A DNA stretch of 34,849 nucleotides from Nocardioides stalactiti (lineage in GTDB: Bacteria > Actinomycetota > Actinomycetes > Propionibacteriales > Nocardioidaceae): NCBI RefSeq assembly GCF_014180715.1, contig NZ_JACEFC010000038.1, forward strand, positions 1-34,849, in the 5' to 3' direction. The position numbers and the translations under genes are program-made. This document shows positions 26,181 through 34,256 of this stretch, in pieces. The notes below the pieces were generated by a model. It had not been told where the DNA came from, did no database searches, and saw only the letters and a list, made by a program, of their open reading frames with translations. Position 1 is the first letter of the stretch. Every line of letters starts with the position of its first letter.

Positions 26181-27212
26181 GTGTCGGGTGATCCCACCGA
26201 CCACGGCTACAACCCCTCGTCCGGCGACGTTTCACGTGAAACAGAGAGCGACGTTTCACGTGAAACCGCCTTCGCGGTCCGTACGGCCGGCGACCTGGTG
26301 AGTCTCGGTTCCGACCTCGACGACCTCCAGACCCCGCTCGCCGTCGAGGCCCAGCACTCGGTCATCGCGCGCCAGGGCATCCAGCGGCACCCGGTCCCCC
26401 GACCGGAGGCCACCCGGGTCTTCGTCGTCGCGAACCAGAAGGGCGGCGTCGGCAAGACCACCTCGACGGTCAACATCGCCGCGGGCCTGTGCGAGCTCGG
26501 CCAGCGCGTGCTCGTCGTCGACCTCGATCCGCAGGGCAACGCCTCGACCGCACTCAACGTCGACCACCGCCAGGGCACGGCGGGGACCTACGAGGTCCTC
26601 GTGGACGGGATGTCCCTCGAGGAGGTCATCAAGCCGTGCCCCGACAACGAGGGGCTTGACGTCGTCCCCGCGACGATCGACCTCGCTGGCGCGGAGATCG
26701 AGCTCGTCAGCGTCGTCGCCCGCGAGGGGCGCCTGAAGAAGGCGATCCTCGCCCACCCCAAGGTGGGTACCGCGGCCGAGGCCGGCGAGGAGCGCTACGA
26801 CTACGTGCTCATCGACTGCCCGCCGTCCCTGGGACTGCTGACCCTCAACGCGCTGGTGGCCGGCGCGGAGATGATGATCCCGATCCAGGCCGAGTACTAC
26901 GCGCTGGAGGGCCTGGGTCAGCTGCTCGCGACCGTCGACATGGTCCGGGCCCACCTCAACCCCGACCTGGCCGTCTCCACCATCGTCCTGACGATGTACG
27001 ACGCGCGCACTCGGCTCGCGGCGGGCGTCGCGCAGGAGGTGCGCGAGCACTTCGGCGACCAGGTGCTCAAGACCGCGATCCCGCGCTCGGTCCGGGTCTC
27101 GGAGGCCCCGTCGTACGGCCAGACGGTGATGACCTACGATCCGGGTTCGCCGGGCGCTCTCAGCTATCTGGAAGCCGCGCGGGAGATCGCGATCCGAGGG
27201 AGCCTCCGATGA
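26181..27212 (+). CDS. parA: Chromosome partition ATPase ParA (Soj)
   Basis: 343 aa from GTG 26181, chosen for the AGGAGG at 26170-26175; earlier in-frame starts fall inside rsmG. ParA is a Walker-type ATPase that moves ParB-parS complexes apart. The deviant Walker A is QKGGVGKTT (86-94), followed by [14 protein letters not shown] and [20 protein letters not shown]. The first 75 residues are an extra, low-complexity N-terminal region whose DVSRET motif occurs twice (16-21, 24-29), because two parS sites lie within the coding sequence. Its stop overlaps the parB ATG (ATGA). Confidence 0.95.
   Translation: MSGDPTDHGYNPSSGDVSRETESDVSRETAFAVRTAGDLVSLGSDLDDLQTPLAVEAQHSVIARQGIQRHPVPRPEATRVFVVANQKGGVGKTTSTVNIAAGLCELGQRVLVVDLDPQGNASTALNVDHRQGTAGTYEVLVDGMSLEEVIKPCPDNEGLDVVPATIDLAGAEIELVSVVAREGRLKKAILAHPKVGTAAEAGEERYDYVLIDCPPSLGLLTLNALVAGAEMMIPIQAEYYALEGLGQLLATVDMVRAHLNPDLAVSTIVLTMYDARTRLAAGVAQEVREHFGDQVLKTAIPRSVRVSEAPSYGQTVMTYDPGSPGALSYLEAAREIAIRGSLR
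26229..26242. promoter_or_regulatory. parS: parS site 2, inside parA
   Basis: Perfect GTTTCACGTGAAAC core within the parA coding sequence; it encodes part of the first DVSRET. Confidence 0.95.
26253..26266. promoter_or_regulatory. parS: parS site 3, inside parA
   Basis: Perfect GTTTCACGTGAAAC core, 24 bp from site 2, close to two helical turns, encoding the second DVSRET. Confidence 0.95.
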
Positions 27213-28216
27213 GCACGAACGCACCGCGCCGCGGCCTGGGACGGGGCCTCGGCTCGCTGATCCCCACCGCTCCTCCCCCCGGCGAAGGTGCGGTCGTCAC
27301 GGAGCCGCGCCCCGATGCCGACCCGACGGGCAGCGACGCGTCGACCGCGCCGGCCACCCCGAGCGGTCCGGTGCCGGCCGGCGGCCCCGAGCTGGTCCCG
27401 GTGGAGGGTGCGTACTTCACCGAGCTCGACCCGACCTCGATCCAGCCGAACCACGTCCAGCCCCGCCAGGTCTTCGAGGAGGAGGCGATGGCGGAGCTGG
27501 TGCACAGCGTCCGCGAGGTCGGTCTGCTCCAGCCGATCGTCGTGCGCGAGCTGGCGCCGGGTTCCTACGAGCTCATCATGGGCGAGCGGCGCTGGCGTGC
27601 CGCCCAGAAGGCCGGGCTCGAGAAGATCCCCGCCATCGTCCGGCAGACCGACGACGGCGACATGCTCCGCGACGCGCTGCTGGAGAACCTGCACCGGTCC
27701 CAGCTCAACCCGCTGGAGGAGGCTGCGGCCTACGCCCAGCTGCTCGAGGACTTCGGCTGCACCCACGACGACCTCGCCCAGCGGATCGGCCGCTCGCGCC
27801 CCCAGATCAGCAACACCCTGCGGCTGCTCAAGCTGAGCCCGGCGGTCCAGCGGCGGGTTGCCGCCGGTGTGCTCTCGGCGGGTCACGCCCGTGCGCTGCT
27901 CGCCGTCGCCGACGGTGAGATCCAGGACCGGCTGGCGCAGCGGGTCATCGCCGAGGGCATCAGCGTCCGTGGCCTGGAGGAGATCGTCGCCGTCGGCGAC
28001 ACCGGCTCCTCGAAGAGCCGGGCCGCGCACGCCAAGCCGTTCGCGCCCGGCCTCGTCGAGCTCTCCGACCGGCTGGCCGACCGACTCGAGACGCGGGTCA
28101 AGATCGACCTCGGCAAGGCGAAGGGCAAGGTCACCGTCGAGTTCGCGACGCTGGAGGACCTGCGCCGGATCGTCGACCTGATCGACCCGCGCAACCGGGC
28201 CGACCGACCGATCTGA
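27209..28216 (+). CDS. parB: Chromosome partition CTPase ParB (Spo0J)
   Basis: 335 aa from ATG 27209, overlapping parA by 4 bp. ParB binds parS, hydrolyses CTP and spreads as a DNA clamp. The N-terminal start [13 protein letters not shown] is the ParA-contact motif. The nucleotide-binding boxes are [24 protein letters not shown] (GERRWR, 125-130) and [14 protein letters not shown] (159-172). The helix-turn-helix for parS is [24 protein letters not shown] (about 184-207). The C-terminal dimer domain ([30 protein letters not shown]) is complete. Followed by a hairpin. Confidence 0.97.
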   Translation: MSTNAPRRGLGRGLGSLIPTAPPPGEGAVVTEPRPDADPTGSDASTAPATPSGPVPAGGPELVPVEGAYFTELDPTSIQPNHVQPRQVFEEEAMAELVHSVREVGLLQPIVVRELAPGSYELIMGERRWRAAQKAGLEKIPAIVRQTDDGDMLRDALLENLHRSQLNPLEEAAAYAQLLEDFGCTHDDLAQRIGRSRPQISNTLRLLKLSPAVQRRVAAGVLSAGHARALLAVADGEIQDRLAQRVIAEGISVRGLEEIVAVGDTGSSKSRAAHAKPFAPGLVELSDRLADRLETRVKIDLGKAKGKVTVEFATLEDLRRIVDLIDPRNRADRPI

Positions 28217-28221
28217 AGCGC

Positions 28222-28248
28222 GTCAGGGGCGGCTAGAACCGCCCTGAC
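28222..28248. terminator. Hairpin between parB and the convergent acyltransferase gene
   Basis: GTCAGGGGCGG (28222-28232) and CCGCCCTGAC (28239-28248) pair with one bulged G around CTAGAA. Lying 5 bp after the parB stop, between convergent genes, it is probably a bidirectional terminator despite lacking a T-run. Confidence 0.65.
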
Positions 28249-28265
28249 CTGCGGAAACGTCAAAT

Positions 28266-28303
28266 GTCGACAAAACGACAAATCAACTTGTCGACAAGTC
28301 GCT
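28266..28303 (+). repeat. 8-bp-phased GTCGAC-type repeat after parB
   Basis: Degenerate octamers related to TTGTCGAC. The centre TTGTCGACAAGTCG contains the palindrome CTTGTCGACAAG (28288-28299). It resembles the segment in the dnaA linker (21891-21928). It lies between the parB terminator and the stop of the acyltransferase gene and is markedly AT-rich for this genome. Confidence 0.55.
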
Positions 28304-28307
28304 AGGA

Positions 28308-29099
28308 CTACTTGTCGCCCTTCTCGGCAGCCTTCTCCGCAGCCCTGGCAGCCCTCTTGGCGGCTCGCTCCTTCAGCTCCTCGGCGTCGAGGACGGCGGC
28401 CTCCTCCGGCGTCGGGGCAGAGCCGCCGAAGCGCGCCGGCGTCCACCACGAACCGGGCTGCTTCTCGTCCTCGGGATAGGCCGCGATCACCTCGTCGAGC
28501 ATCGCGGCCATCCGGGCGCGCAGCTCCTCGGACTCGGCGATCGGGTCCTCGCCGGTCGGGTACATCGGCTCGCCGACCTTGACCGCGATGGTCTTGCGGG
28601 AGCGGGAGAAGTCCCTGGGGTGGTCCTTGGTCATCAGCCGGTGCGCGCCCCAGACGATCACCGGGATGAGCGGCACGCCGGTCTCGGCAGCGATCCGGAC
28701 CGCACCCGTCTTGAGCTCCTTGATCTCGAACGAGCGCGAGATCGTCGCCTCCGGATAGATGCCGACGACCTCACCCATCTCGAGGTAGCGCTTCGCGTCC
28801 TCCATCGACTGGAGGCCCGACCCGCGGTCGACCCGGATGTGGTGGAACGAGCGCAGCAGGTGACCGATGCCGGCCTTGTCCATCATCTCGCGCTTGATCA
28901 TGAACCGGACCAGGCGCTTGGAGGGGTTCGCCCCGAGCCCGCCGTAGATGAAGTCGACGTAGCCGGTGTGGTTGATCGCCAGCAGCGCACCTCCTGTGCG
29001 CGGGACGTGGTCGGTCCCGGAGAGCTGGAAGCGCTGGCCGAGGACCCGGAAGAGGAGCTTGGCGGTGACGATGACGGGCGGGTAGGTGATGTCGCGCAC
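28308..29099 (-). CDS. PlsC-type 1-acylglycerol-3-phosphate acyltransferase-like protein
   Basis: 263 aa from GTG 29099; an upstream ATG at 29183 is possible but adds a non-conserved peptide. The acyltransferase motif I is NHTGYVDF (H44-x4-D49), block II is FHHIRVDRGSG, and block III is YPEATISRS, a variant of the usual PEGTRS. A hydrophobic VIWGAH/VPLIPVIVWG segment gives membrane association. The C-terminal 40 residues are Ala/Lys/Glu-rich (KERAAKRAARAAEKAAEKGDK) and likely helical. It probably acylates a glycerophospholipid intermediate or a related lipid acceptor; exact substrate unknown. A CAGAAT hexamer six bases before the GTG suggests a leaderless transcript. Confidence 0.88.
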   Translation of the reverse strand: MRDITYPPVIVTAKLLFRVLGQRFQLSGTDHVPRTGGALLAINHTGYVDFIYGGLGANPSKRLVRFMIKREMMDKAGIGHLLRSFHHIRVDRGSGLQSMEDAKRYLEMGEVVGIYPEATISRSFEIKELKTGAVRIAAETGVPLIPVIVWGAHRLMTKDHPRDFSRSRKTIAVKVGEPMYPTGEDPIAESEELRARMAAMLDEVIAAYPEDEKQPGSWWTPARFGGSAPTPEEAAVLDAEELKERAAKRAARAAEKAAEKGDK

Positions 29100-29195
29100 C
29101 GGGCGATTCTGACAGCCCCTGCCTGCAGATGCGACTGGGGTGAGGGTCAGATCAGCCGGTGAGATTTCATCCTCAGCGAACAAAAACGAAACGAT

Positions 29196-30410
29196 CTACC
29201 GACGGGTAGCCAGGAATTCCGCGATCCGCCCGATGGCTTCCTCGAGGACGTCGACGTCGGGGAGCGTGACCAGCCGGAAGTGGTCGGGTGTCGGCCAGTT
29301 GAAGCCGGTGCCGTGGGTGACCAGGATCTTCTTCGCCCGGAGCAGCTCGATCACGAACTGCTCGTCGTCGTCGATGGCGTAGACATCGGGGTCGAGCCGC
29401 GGGAAGCAGTACAGCGCGCCCCGGGGCTTGACCGACGTCACGCCCGGGATCTCGTTGAGCAGCCGGTGCGCGAGCATGCTCTGCTCGTAGAAGCGTCCGC
29501 CGGGCACGATGAGCTCGTTGATGGACTGGTAGCCGCCCAGCGCCGTCTGGATGGCGTGCTGGGCCGGCACGTTGGCGCACATGCGCATGTTGGCGATGAG
29601 GGTGAGACCCTCGAGGAACTCCTCGGCGATCTCCTTGGGGCCGGAGATCATCACCCAGCCTGCCCGGTAGCCGCACACGCGGTAGGCCTTCGAGAGGCCG
29701 CTGAACGTCAGGCAGAGGACGTTGCTGCCGGCGGCCGCCGCGGCGTGGTGGTGGACCGCGTCGTCGAACAGGATCTTCTCGTAGATCTCGTCGGCGAACA
29801 CGACGAGCTGGTGGCGGCGGGCGATGTCGACCAGTGCCGCGACCATCTCCTTGCTGTAGACGGCACCCGTGGGGTTGTTGGGGTTGATGATGACCAGGGC
29901 GTGGGTGTTGTCGGTGATCTTGGACTCGATGTCCTCGAGGTCCGGCATCCAGTCGTTGTCCTCGTCGCACCGGTAGTGCACCGGCGTCCCGCCCGACAAG
30001 GTCACCGCGCCCGTCCAGAGCGGGTAGTCGGGGGCAGGGACCAGCACCTCGTTGCCGTCGTCGAGGAAGGCCTGGAGCACCATCGAGATGAGCTCGGAGA
30101 CGCCGTTGCCGATGAAGACGTCGTCGACGTCGGTGTCCCGGAGGCCGCGGGACTGGTAGTACTGCGCGACCGCGGTCCGCGCGGAGTAGATGCCCTGGGA
30201 GTCGCTGTAGCCCTGCGACTCGTGCAGGTGGTGCATGACGTCGGCGAGGATCGCCTCGGGCGCCTCGAAGCCGAACGGCGCGGGATTGCCGATGTTGAGC
30301 TTCAGGATGCGGTGGCCCTCGGCCTCGAGGCGCTGGGCCTCGACGAGGATCGGGCCCCGCACGTCGTAGCGGACGTTGCGGAGCTTCTGGCTCTGGCGGA
30401 TCTTGCGCAC
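29196..30410 (-). CDS. PLP-dependent aminotransferase, AlaA-like
   Basis: 404 aa from GTG 30410. Class I fold: the start RKIRQSQKLRNVRYDVRGPI followed by LKLNIGNPAPFGFEAPE matches the alanine aminotransferase (AlaA/YfbQ) group, which moves the amino group between alanine and 2-oxoglutarate/glutamate. PLP-binding features are GNGVSELI, the NPNNPTG box (177-183), FADEIYE and the Schiff-base Lys K241 in FSGLSKAYRVCGYRAGW. The substrate Arg region FRLVTLPD is near the C-terminus. The start lies 6 bases after GAGAAT with no ribosome site, another leaderless candidate. It is divergent from the GNAT gene. Confidence 0.92.
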   Translation of the reverse strand: MRKIRQSQKLRNVRYDVRGPILVEAQRLEAEGHRILKLNIGNPAPFGFEAPEAILADVMHHLHESQGYSDSQGIYSARTAVAQYYQSRGLRDTDVDDVFIGNGVSELISMVLQAFLDDGNEVLVPAPDYPLWTGAVTLSGGTPVHYRCDEDNDWMPDLEDIESKITDNTHALVIINPNNPTGAVYSKEMVAALVDIARRHQLVVFADEIYEKILFDDAVHHHAAAAAGSNVLCLTFSGLSKAYRVCGYRAGWVMISGPKEIAEEFLEGLTLIANMRMCANVPAQHAIQTALGGYQSINELIVPGGRFYEQSMLAHRLLNEIPGVTSVKPRGALYCFPRLDPDVYAIDDDEQFVIELLRAKKILVTHGTGFNWPTPDHFRLVTLPDVDVLEEAIGRIAEFLATRR

Positions 30411-30468
30411 GCCTGCATTCTCGCAGCCGGGCCTGGCCGACTCCACGGAGATACCGCCGTGGAAGATC

Positions 30469-30474
30469 TACCCT
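30469..30474 (+). promoter_or_regulatory. -10 element of the GNAT gene (leaderless start)
   Basis: TACCCT lies 6 bases before the GTG at 30481 with no ribosome site between, so transcription probably starts on the initiation codon. No clear -35 is seen. Confidence 0.45.
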
Positions 30475-30480
30475 GGTGTC

Positions 30481-31137
30481 GTGGCCCGGACGACGGTCCC
30501 CTTCACCCTCGACCACCTCGACGCGCTCGACGCGTTGGGGCTGCCGTGCCGCGCCTGCCTGTTCTGGGAGCTCGACCCGGTCCGCCGCGGTCGGTTGACC
30601 GACGAGACCACCCGGGCCGAGGTCAAGGACGCCTGGATGTCGGAGGTCCTGCGCGAGTGGGGATCGTGCGGCAGGGTCGCGATCGTCGACGGGTCGCCGG
30701 TGGGCTACCTGACCTACGCGCCGCCCTCCTACGTGCCCGGCGCCGCCGCGTTCCCGACCGGACCCGTCTCACCCGACGCGGTGCTGCTGGTCACGGCACA
30801 CGTCGCCGACGGGTACGACGAGGCGGGCATCGGGCGGCTGCTCGTGCAGGGGATGGCGCGCGACCTGTCCGGGCGCGGCGGGATCAAGGCCGTCGAGGCG
30901 TTCGCGTACGGCGGCAACCGGCTCGCCCCCGAGTCCGGCTGTCTGTTGCCGGCGGAGTTCCTCGCCCGGGTCGGCTTCAAGACCCATCGACCACACCCCC
31001 GGACGCCCCGGATGCGGATGGAGCTGCGCTCGCTGGTCACCTGGCGCGACGAGGTCGAGGCCGCGATCGAGCGGTTGGTGGGCGTCGTCCGTCCCAAGAA
31101 GAACCCCAGTCCGGCTCACCGGTCCGAGCTCAACTGA
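30481..31137 (+). CDS. GNAT-family N-acetyltransferase-like protein
   Basis: 218 aa from GTG 30481, divergent from the aminotransferase. The N-terminal part has CRACLFWELDPVRRG, a Cys-rich stretch typical of a subgroup of actinobacterial GNAT-like proteins. The acetyl-CoA fold is suggested by VAIVDGSPVGYLTYAPPSYVPGA (strands 2-4), VLLVTAHVADGYDEAGIGRLLVQGMARDLSGRGGIKAVEAFAYG (motif A-like, with a diverged Q/RxxGxG/A loop DEAGIGRLL) and LPAEFLARVGFKTHRP. The target is unknown. It lies between trxA and the partition genes, near where mycobacteria have Rv3916c; I infer but cannot confirm orthology. It ends before a long inverted repeat. Confidence 0.78.
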   Translation: MARTTVPFTLDHLDALDALGLPCRACLFWELDPVRRGRLTDETTRAEVKDAWMSEVLREWGSCGRVAIVDGSPVGYLTYAPPSYVPGAAAFPTGPVSPDAVLLVTAHVADGYDEAGIGRLLVQGMARDLSGRGGIKAVEAFAYGGNRLAPESGCLLPAEFLARVGFKTHRPHPRTPRMRMELRSLVTWRDEVEAAIERLVGVVRPKKNPSPAHRSELN

Positions 31138-31157
31138 GGCGCTGCTGGCCGAAAAGC

Positions 31158-31224
31158 GGGATAGTCCCCCCGGAAAAGCACCAGTTCGAGCGTGGAACCG
31201 GTGCTTTCCCGGGGGGACTATCCC
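31158..31224. repeat. Long near-perfect inverted repeat (25-bp arms, 17-nt loop)
   Basis: Arms 31158-31182 and 31200-31224 are reverse complements with a single mismatch. The loop contains GTTC and GAAC that can pair and extend the structure. The arms include GGGATAGTCCCCCC. It sits between the convergent GNAT and trxA genes and could be a bidirectional terminator, but it has no T-run and is far longer than usual, so a palindromic dispersed repeat (REP/MITE-like) is also possible. Confidence 0.9.
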
Positions 31225-31230
31225 AGGTGA

Positions 31231-31557
31231 TCAGGCGATGAAGTCGGCCAGCTCGTTGAGGATCGCGGCCTTGGGGCGCGCACCGACGATGGTCTTCACG
31301 ACCTCGCCGTTCTGGTAGACGTTGATCGTCGGGATGCCGGTCACCCGGTAGGACGCGGGGGTCACCGGGTTCTCGTCGACGTTCATCTTGAAGAAGGTGA
31401 TCTTGTCGCCGTGGCTGGCGCTGATCTCGTCGAGGATCGGGGCGACCTGGCGGCACGGACCGCACCACTCGGCCCAGAAGTCCACGAGCACCGGCTTGTC
31501 GGACTTGAGGACCTGGGTGTCGAATTCGGCGTCGGTCACGGCTGCGATGTTGCCCAC
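31231..31557 (-). CDS. trxA: Thioredoxin
   Basis: 108 aa from GTG 31557, preceded by AAAGGAAG. The active site is WAEWCGPC with C32 and C35, followed by QVAPILDEISASHG; the cis-Pro motif is TGIPTINVYQNGE. Length and fold are those of classical cytoplasmic thioredoxin, which reduces disulfides using electrons from TrxB encoded 83 bp upstream. Corresponds in position to trxC of M. tuberculosis. Confidence 0.97.
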   Translation of the reverse strand: MGNIAAVTDAEFDTQVLKSDKPVLVDFWAEWCGPCRQVAPILDEISASHGDKITFFKMNVDENPVTPASYRVTGIPTINVYQNGEVVKTIVGARPKAAILNELADFIA

Positions 31558-31640
31558 GGTTCTTCCTTTCGTGGCGGATCAGTGAGAGTTACTGGTGAAC
31601 ACGACCTGCGGGCTGCTTGTTCCCGCCGGTGTGGGCTCGG

Positions 31641-32657
31641 TCAGGCAGGCTGCCCGACGGAGGTGGCGACCTCGGCCTGCGTCGCCTCGGCAGAGCCTGC
31701 CGAGGACGACACGTGGTCGAGCATCGCGAGGTAGCGCTCCGCGTCGAGCGCGGCGGCACATCCGGTCCCGGCGGCGGTGATCGCCTGCCGGTAGTGGTGG
31801 TCGACCAGGTCGCCCGCGGCGAAGACGCCGGGCAGGTTGGTCGCCGTGCTGGGGTGCTTGACCAGCACGTAGCCGTTCTCGTCGAGGTCCACCTGGCCGG
31901 TCAGCAGCTCCGAGCGCGGCTCGTGGCCGATCGCGATGAACAGCCCGGTCGCCGCCAGGTCGCGGGTCTCGCCCGTCACGGTGTCGCGCAACGTGATCGA
32001 CTCCAGCGACTCCTCGCCGTTGATCGAGGCGACCTCGGAGTTCCACTCGATCTCGAGCTTGGGGTCGGCGAAAGCGCGCTCCTGCATGATCTTGGAGGCC
32101 CGCAGCGAGTCACGACGGTGGATGAGCGACACCTTGCTGCCGAAGCGGGTCAGGAACGTCGCCTCCTCGATCGCGGAGTCACCGCCGCCGATGACCGCGA
32201 TGTGCTGCTCGCGGAAGAAGAAGCCGTCGCACGTGGCGCAGTACGACACCCCGCGGCCCGAGAGCTTCTCCTCGTTGTCGAGGCCGAGCTTGCGGTAGCC
32301 GGAGCCGGTCGCGAGGATCACCGACCGCGCGGTGTAGGTGTCGGTCGCGGTCTTCACGACCTTGACGTCACCGGTGAGGTCGACCTCGACCACGTCGTCG
32401 GTGATGAGCTCGGCGCCGAACCGCTCGGCCTGCGCCCGCATCTCGTCCATGAGCGCCGGGCCCTGGATGCCGTCGCGGAAGCCCGGGAAGTTCTCGACCT
32501 CGGTGGTGTTCATGAGCGCGCCACCGGCGGTGACGGAGCCCTCGAACACCAGGGGCGCCAGCTGGGCGCGTGCGGCGTAGACCGCAGCGGTGTAGCCGGA
32601 GGGGCCGGAGCCGATGACGATGACGTTGCGCGGCTCGGTCGAGGGAGCGTCGGACAT
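31641..32657 (-). CDS. trxB: Thioredoxin-disulfide reductase
   Basis: 338 aa from ATG 32657; longer in-frame starts add a non-conserved stretch lying upstream of the promoter. FAD-binding motif [19 protein letters not shown] near the N-terminus, the redox centre CATCDGFFF, the NADPH-binding [22 protein letters not shown] with [13 protein letters not shown], and the C-terminal FAD motif [34 protein letters not shown]. It reduces TrxA with NADPH. The C-terminal tail after DHV is longer than in E. coli. Has its own promoter at 32727-32755. Confidence 0.97.
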   Translation of the reverse strand: MSDAPSTEPRNVIVIGSGPSGYTAAVYAARAQLAPLVFEGSVTAGGALMNTTEVENFPGFRDGIQGPALMDEMRAQAERFGAELITDDVVEVDLTGDVKVVKTATDTYTARSVILATGSGYRKLGLDNEEKLSGRGVSYCATCDGFFFREQHIAVIGGGDSAIEEATFLTRFGSKVSLIHRRDSLRASKIMQERAFADPKLEIEWNSEVASINGEESLESITLRDTVTGETRDLAATGLFIAIGHEPRSELLTGQVDLDENGYVLVKHPSTATNLPGVFAAGDLVDHHYRQAITAAGTGCAAALDAERYLAMLDHVSSSAGSAEATQAEVATSVGQPA

Positions 32658-32726
32658 GGTGGAGGACCTCATCGCTGGGGGATCGCGGGCGGAACGGATG
32701 CGTGCTGCATCACCGGTGCAACCCCG

Positions 32727-32755
32727 ATCGTAAGGGGCACATTCCCCGAGGTCAG
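32727..32755 (-). promoter_or_regulatory. trxB-trxA promoter
   Basis: On the minus strand CTGACC (32750-32755), a 17-bp spacer and TACGAT (32727-32732) make a sound vegetative promoter placed just after the rsmA stop. It also reads GGGAAT at 32741-32746, which could be part of an ECF-type -35, so SigM control is conceivable but unproven. Confidence 0.6.
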
Positions 32756-32761
32756 CCCCGG

Positions 32762-33517
32762 TCAGCCTCGCGTGGGCAGCGTGGTCGAGCGCAGCACGTC
32801 GCCGGTGCCGCACTGGAGCACCTCGACGACCTGCGAGGACCCCATCGGGTCGCGGAACGCGACCAGCGCGGGAGTGCTGTCGTAGGTGACCCCTACGAGG
32901 AGACCGCGACCGAAGTCGGCGGGGCTGCAGGTGAACGCGTCCGGCACGACGGCCTCGGCGCTGCCGTACCTGAGCTCGGTCGTCCCGTCGCGCAGGCCGT
33001 CCAGCGCCACCCGGAGCCGCAACAGGTCGCCGACCAGGTGCCGCGACCGGACCTGGAAGTCCGCGATCGACTCCGACACGACGATCCCGTCCTCGTCGTG
33101 CGGGGACTCCGCCGCCTCGGTCGGGGCGTCGTCGGCGACGTCGAACTCCGCGGCCGAGCCGTCGTCACCGCGCTCGAGGGAGTTGTTGCTCGCGCCGGCG
33201 CTGTCACTCTCACCCTGGGAGGTGGAGTCGAAGAACGTGCCGACGCCGAGCCCGAGGACGGCGACTGCGGCGGCCGCACCGAGCACCGCGGCGACCCGGT
33301 GCCGTCGCGTCCGCTCGAGGGGTACGACGTTGTCGGCGGGCACGGGCTCGGCGGTGACGCCGCGCTCGGCGGCCAGTGCGAGGAGCGTGTCGTCGAGGCG
33401 AGCGGCGACGGCGGCCGGCATCGGTGCGGTCTCCCGTGCGTCCGACAGCAGCGCGCGGAGCCGAGCCTCGTCCTCGGGGGGGACGGGGTCGAGCTGCTCG
33501 TCAGGCTCGTCGGTCAT
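32762..33517 (-). CDS. Putative anti-sigma factor of SigM (RsmA-like membrane protein)
   Basis: 251 aa from GTG 33517. Residues 1-74 are an acidic, helical cytoplasmic part ([39 protein letters not shown]) followed by basic RTRRHR and a single transmembrane helix at about 75-96 ([22 protein letters not shown]). Residues 97-251 would be outside the cell: an acidic linker, then a folded domain with a Cys pair ([21 protein letters not shown]). There is no HxxxCxxC zinc motif. The position directly after an ECF sigma gene and before trxB matches rsmA of M. tuberculosis, so it is assigned from context and topology rather than strong motifs. Confidence 0.7.
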   Translation of the reverse strand: MTDEPDEQLDPVPPEDEARLRALLSDARETAPMPAAVAARLDDTLLALAAERGVTAEPVPADNVVPLERTRRHRVAAVLGAAAAVAVLGLGVGTFFDSTSQGESDSAGASNNSLERGDDGSAAEFDVADDAPTEAAESPHDEDGIVVSESIADFQVRSRHLVGDLLRLRVALDGLRDGTTELRYGSAEAVVPDAFTCSPADFGRGLLVGVTYDSTPALVAFRDPMGSSQVVEVLQCGTGDVLRSTTLPTRG

Positions 33518-33566
33518 CGGGGTCCTTGCTGGCTGAGGCTGGGTCCATGCTGGTGTCGGGCAGGTG

Positions 33567-34256
33567 TCAGGCGGGCTCGGCGGGTGGTCCGCGCGGTGCC
33601 AGGGATCCGACGTCCGAGGACACGACCGGGTTCCCCGGTGCCGGCGAGCCGACCTCGTCCACCGCGTCGTCGAGCAGCGGCCGCAGCAGCACCGCGAGCT
33701 TGGCCCGGCCGCGGGCGCACCGGCTCTTCACCGTGCCCTCGGCGCAGTCGAGGATCTCGGCGACCTCGGCGACCGGGTAGCCCTCCATGTCGACGAGCAC
33801 CAGCGCCGCGCGCTGCTCGGCGGGGAGCTGCTGGAGCGCGGCGAGGACGAGCGCGCGGCGCTCGTTGCGGACCCCGTGCTCCGCTGGGTCGAGGACGTCG
33901 TCGGAGTCGGTCGCCGTCGCCAGTGAGCCACGGCCGGACTCGTCGAGGTCGTCGGGCAGCGGCTCGGCACGTCGTACCTTGGCCGAGCGGAGCCGGTCGA
34001 GGCACGCGTTGACGACGACGCGGTGGAGCCAGGTGGTGACGGCGGCGTCGCCGCGATAGCTGCCCGCGCGCCGGAAGGCGGCGATGAGGCCCTCCTGGAG
34101 CCCGTCAGCGGCGGTCTCGGGGTCGCCCGTGGTGCGGAGCGCGACGGCCCACAGCCGATCGCGGTGGCGGGCGAACAACGTGCCGAACGCCTCCGGGTCG
34201 CCGGCGACGTGGGCCGCCAGCAGGTCGGCATCGGTGGGCAGGATCTCAGCGTCCAC
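33567..34256 (-). CDS. sigM: ECF RNA polymerase sigma factor, SigM-like
   Basis: 229 aa from GTG 34256, overlapping the upstream gene by 11 bp, with GGAGGTGG as ribosome site. Sigma region 2 spans about 10-85 (DLLAAHVAGDPEAFGTLFARHRDRLWAVALR, DGLQEGLIAAFRRAGSYRGDAAVTTWLHRVVVNACLDRLR). Region 4 spans about 138-195 (LAALQQLPAEQRAALVLVDMEGYPVAEVAEILDCAEGTVKSRCARGRAKL). The C-terminus has a 30-residue Pro-rich extension. Order sigM-rsmA-trxB-trxA is as in mycobacteria, where SigM responds to oxidative and envelope stress; it is probably held by the downstream membrane anti-sigma. Confidence 0.92.
   Translation of the reverse strand: MDAEILPTDADLLAAHVAGDPEAFGTLFARHRDRLWAVALRTTGDPETAADGLQEGLIAAFRRAGSYRGDAAVTTWLHRVVVNACLDRLRSAKVRRAEPLPDDLDESGRGSLATATDSDDVLDPAEHGVRNERRALVLAALQQLPAEQRAALVLVDMEGYPVAEVAEILDCAEGTVKSRCARGRAKLAVLLRPLLDDAVDEVGSPAPGNPVVSSDVGSLAPRGPPAEPA

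Noticed and set aside
29280..31241. 653-codon plus-strand open frame opposite the aminotransferase
   Set aside because: Antisense shadow of a conserved PLP enzyme, running out of frame into the GNAT gene.
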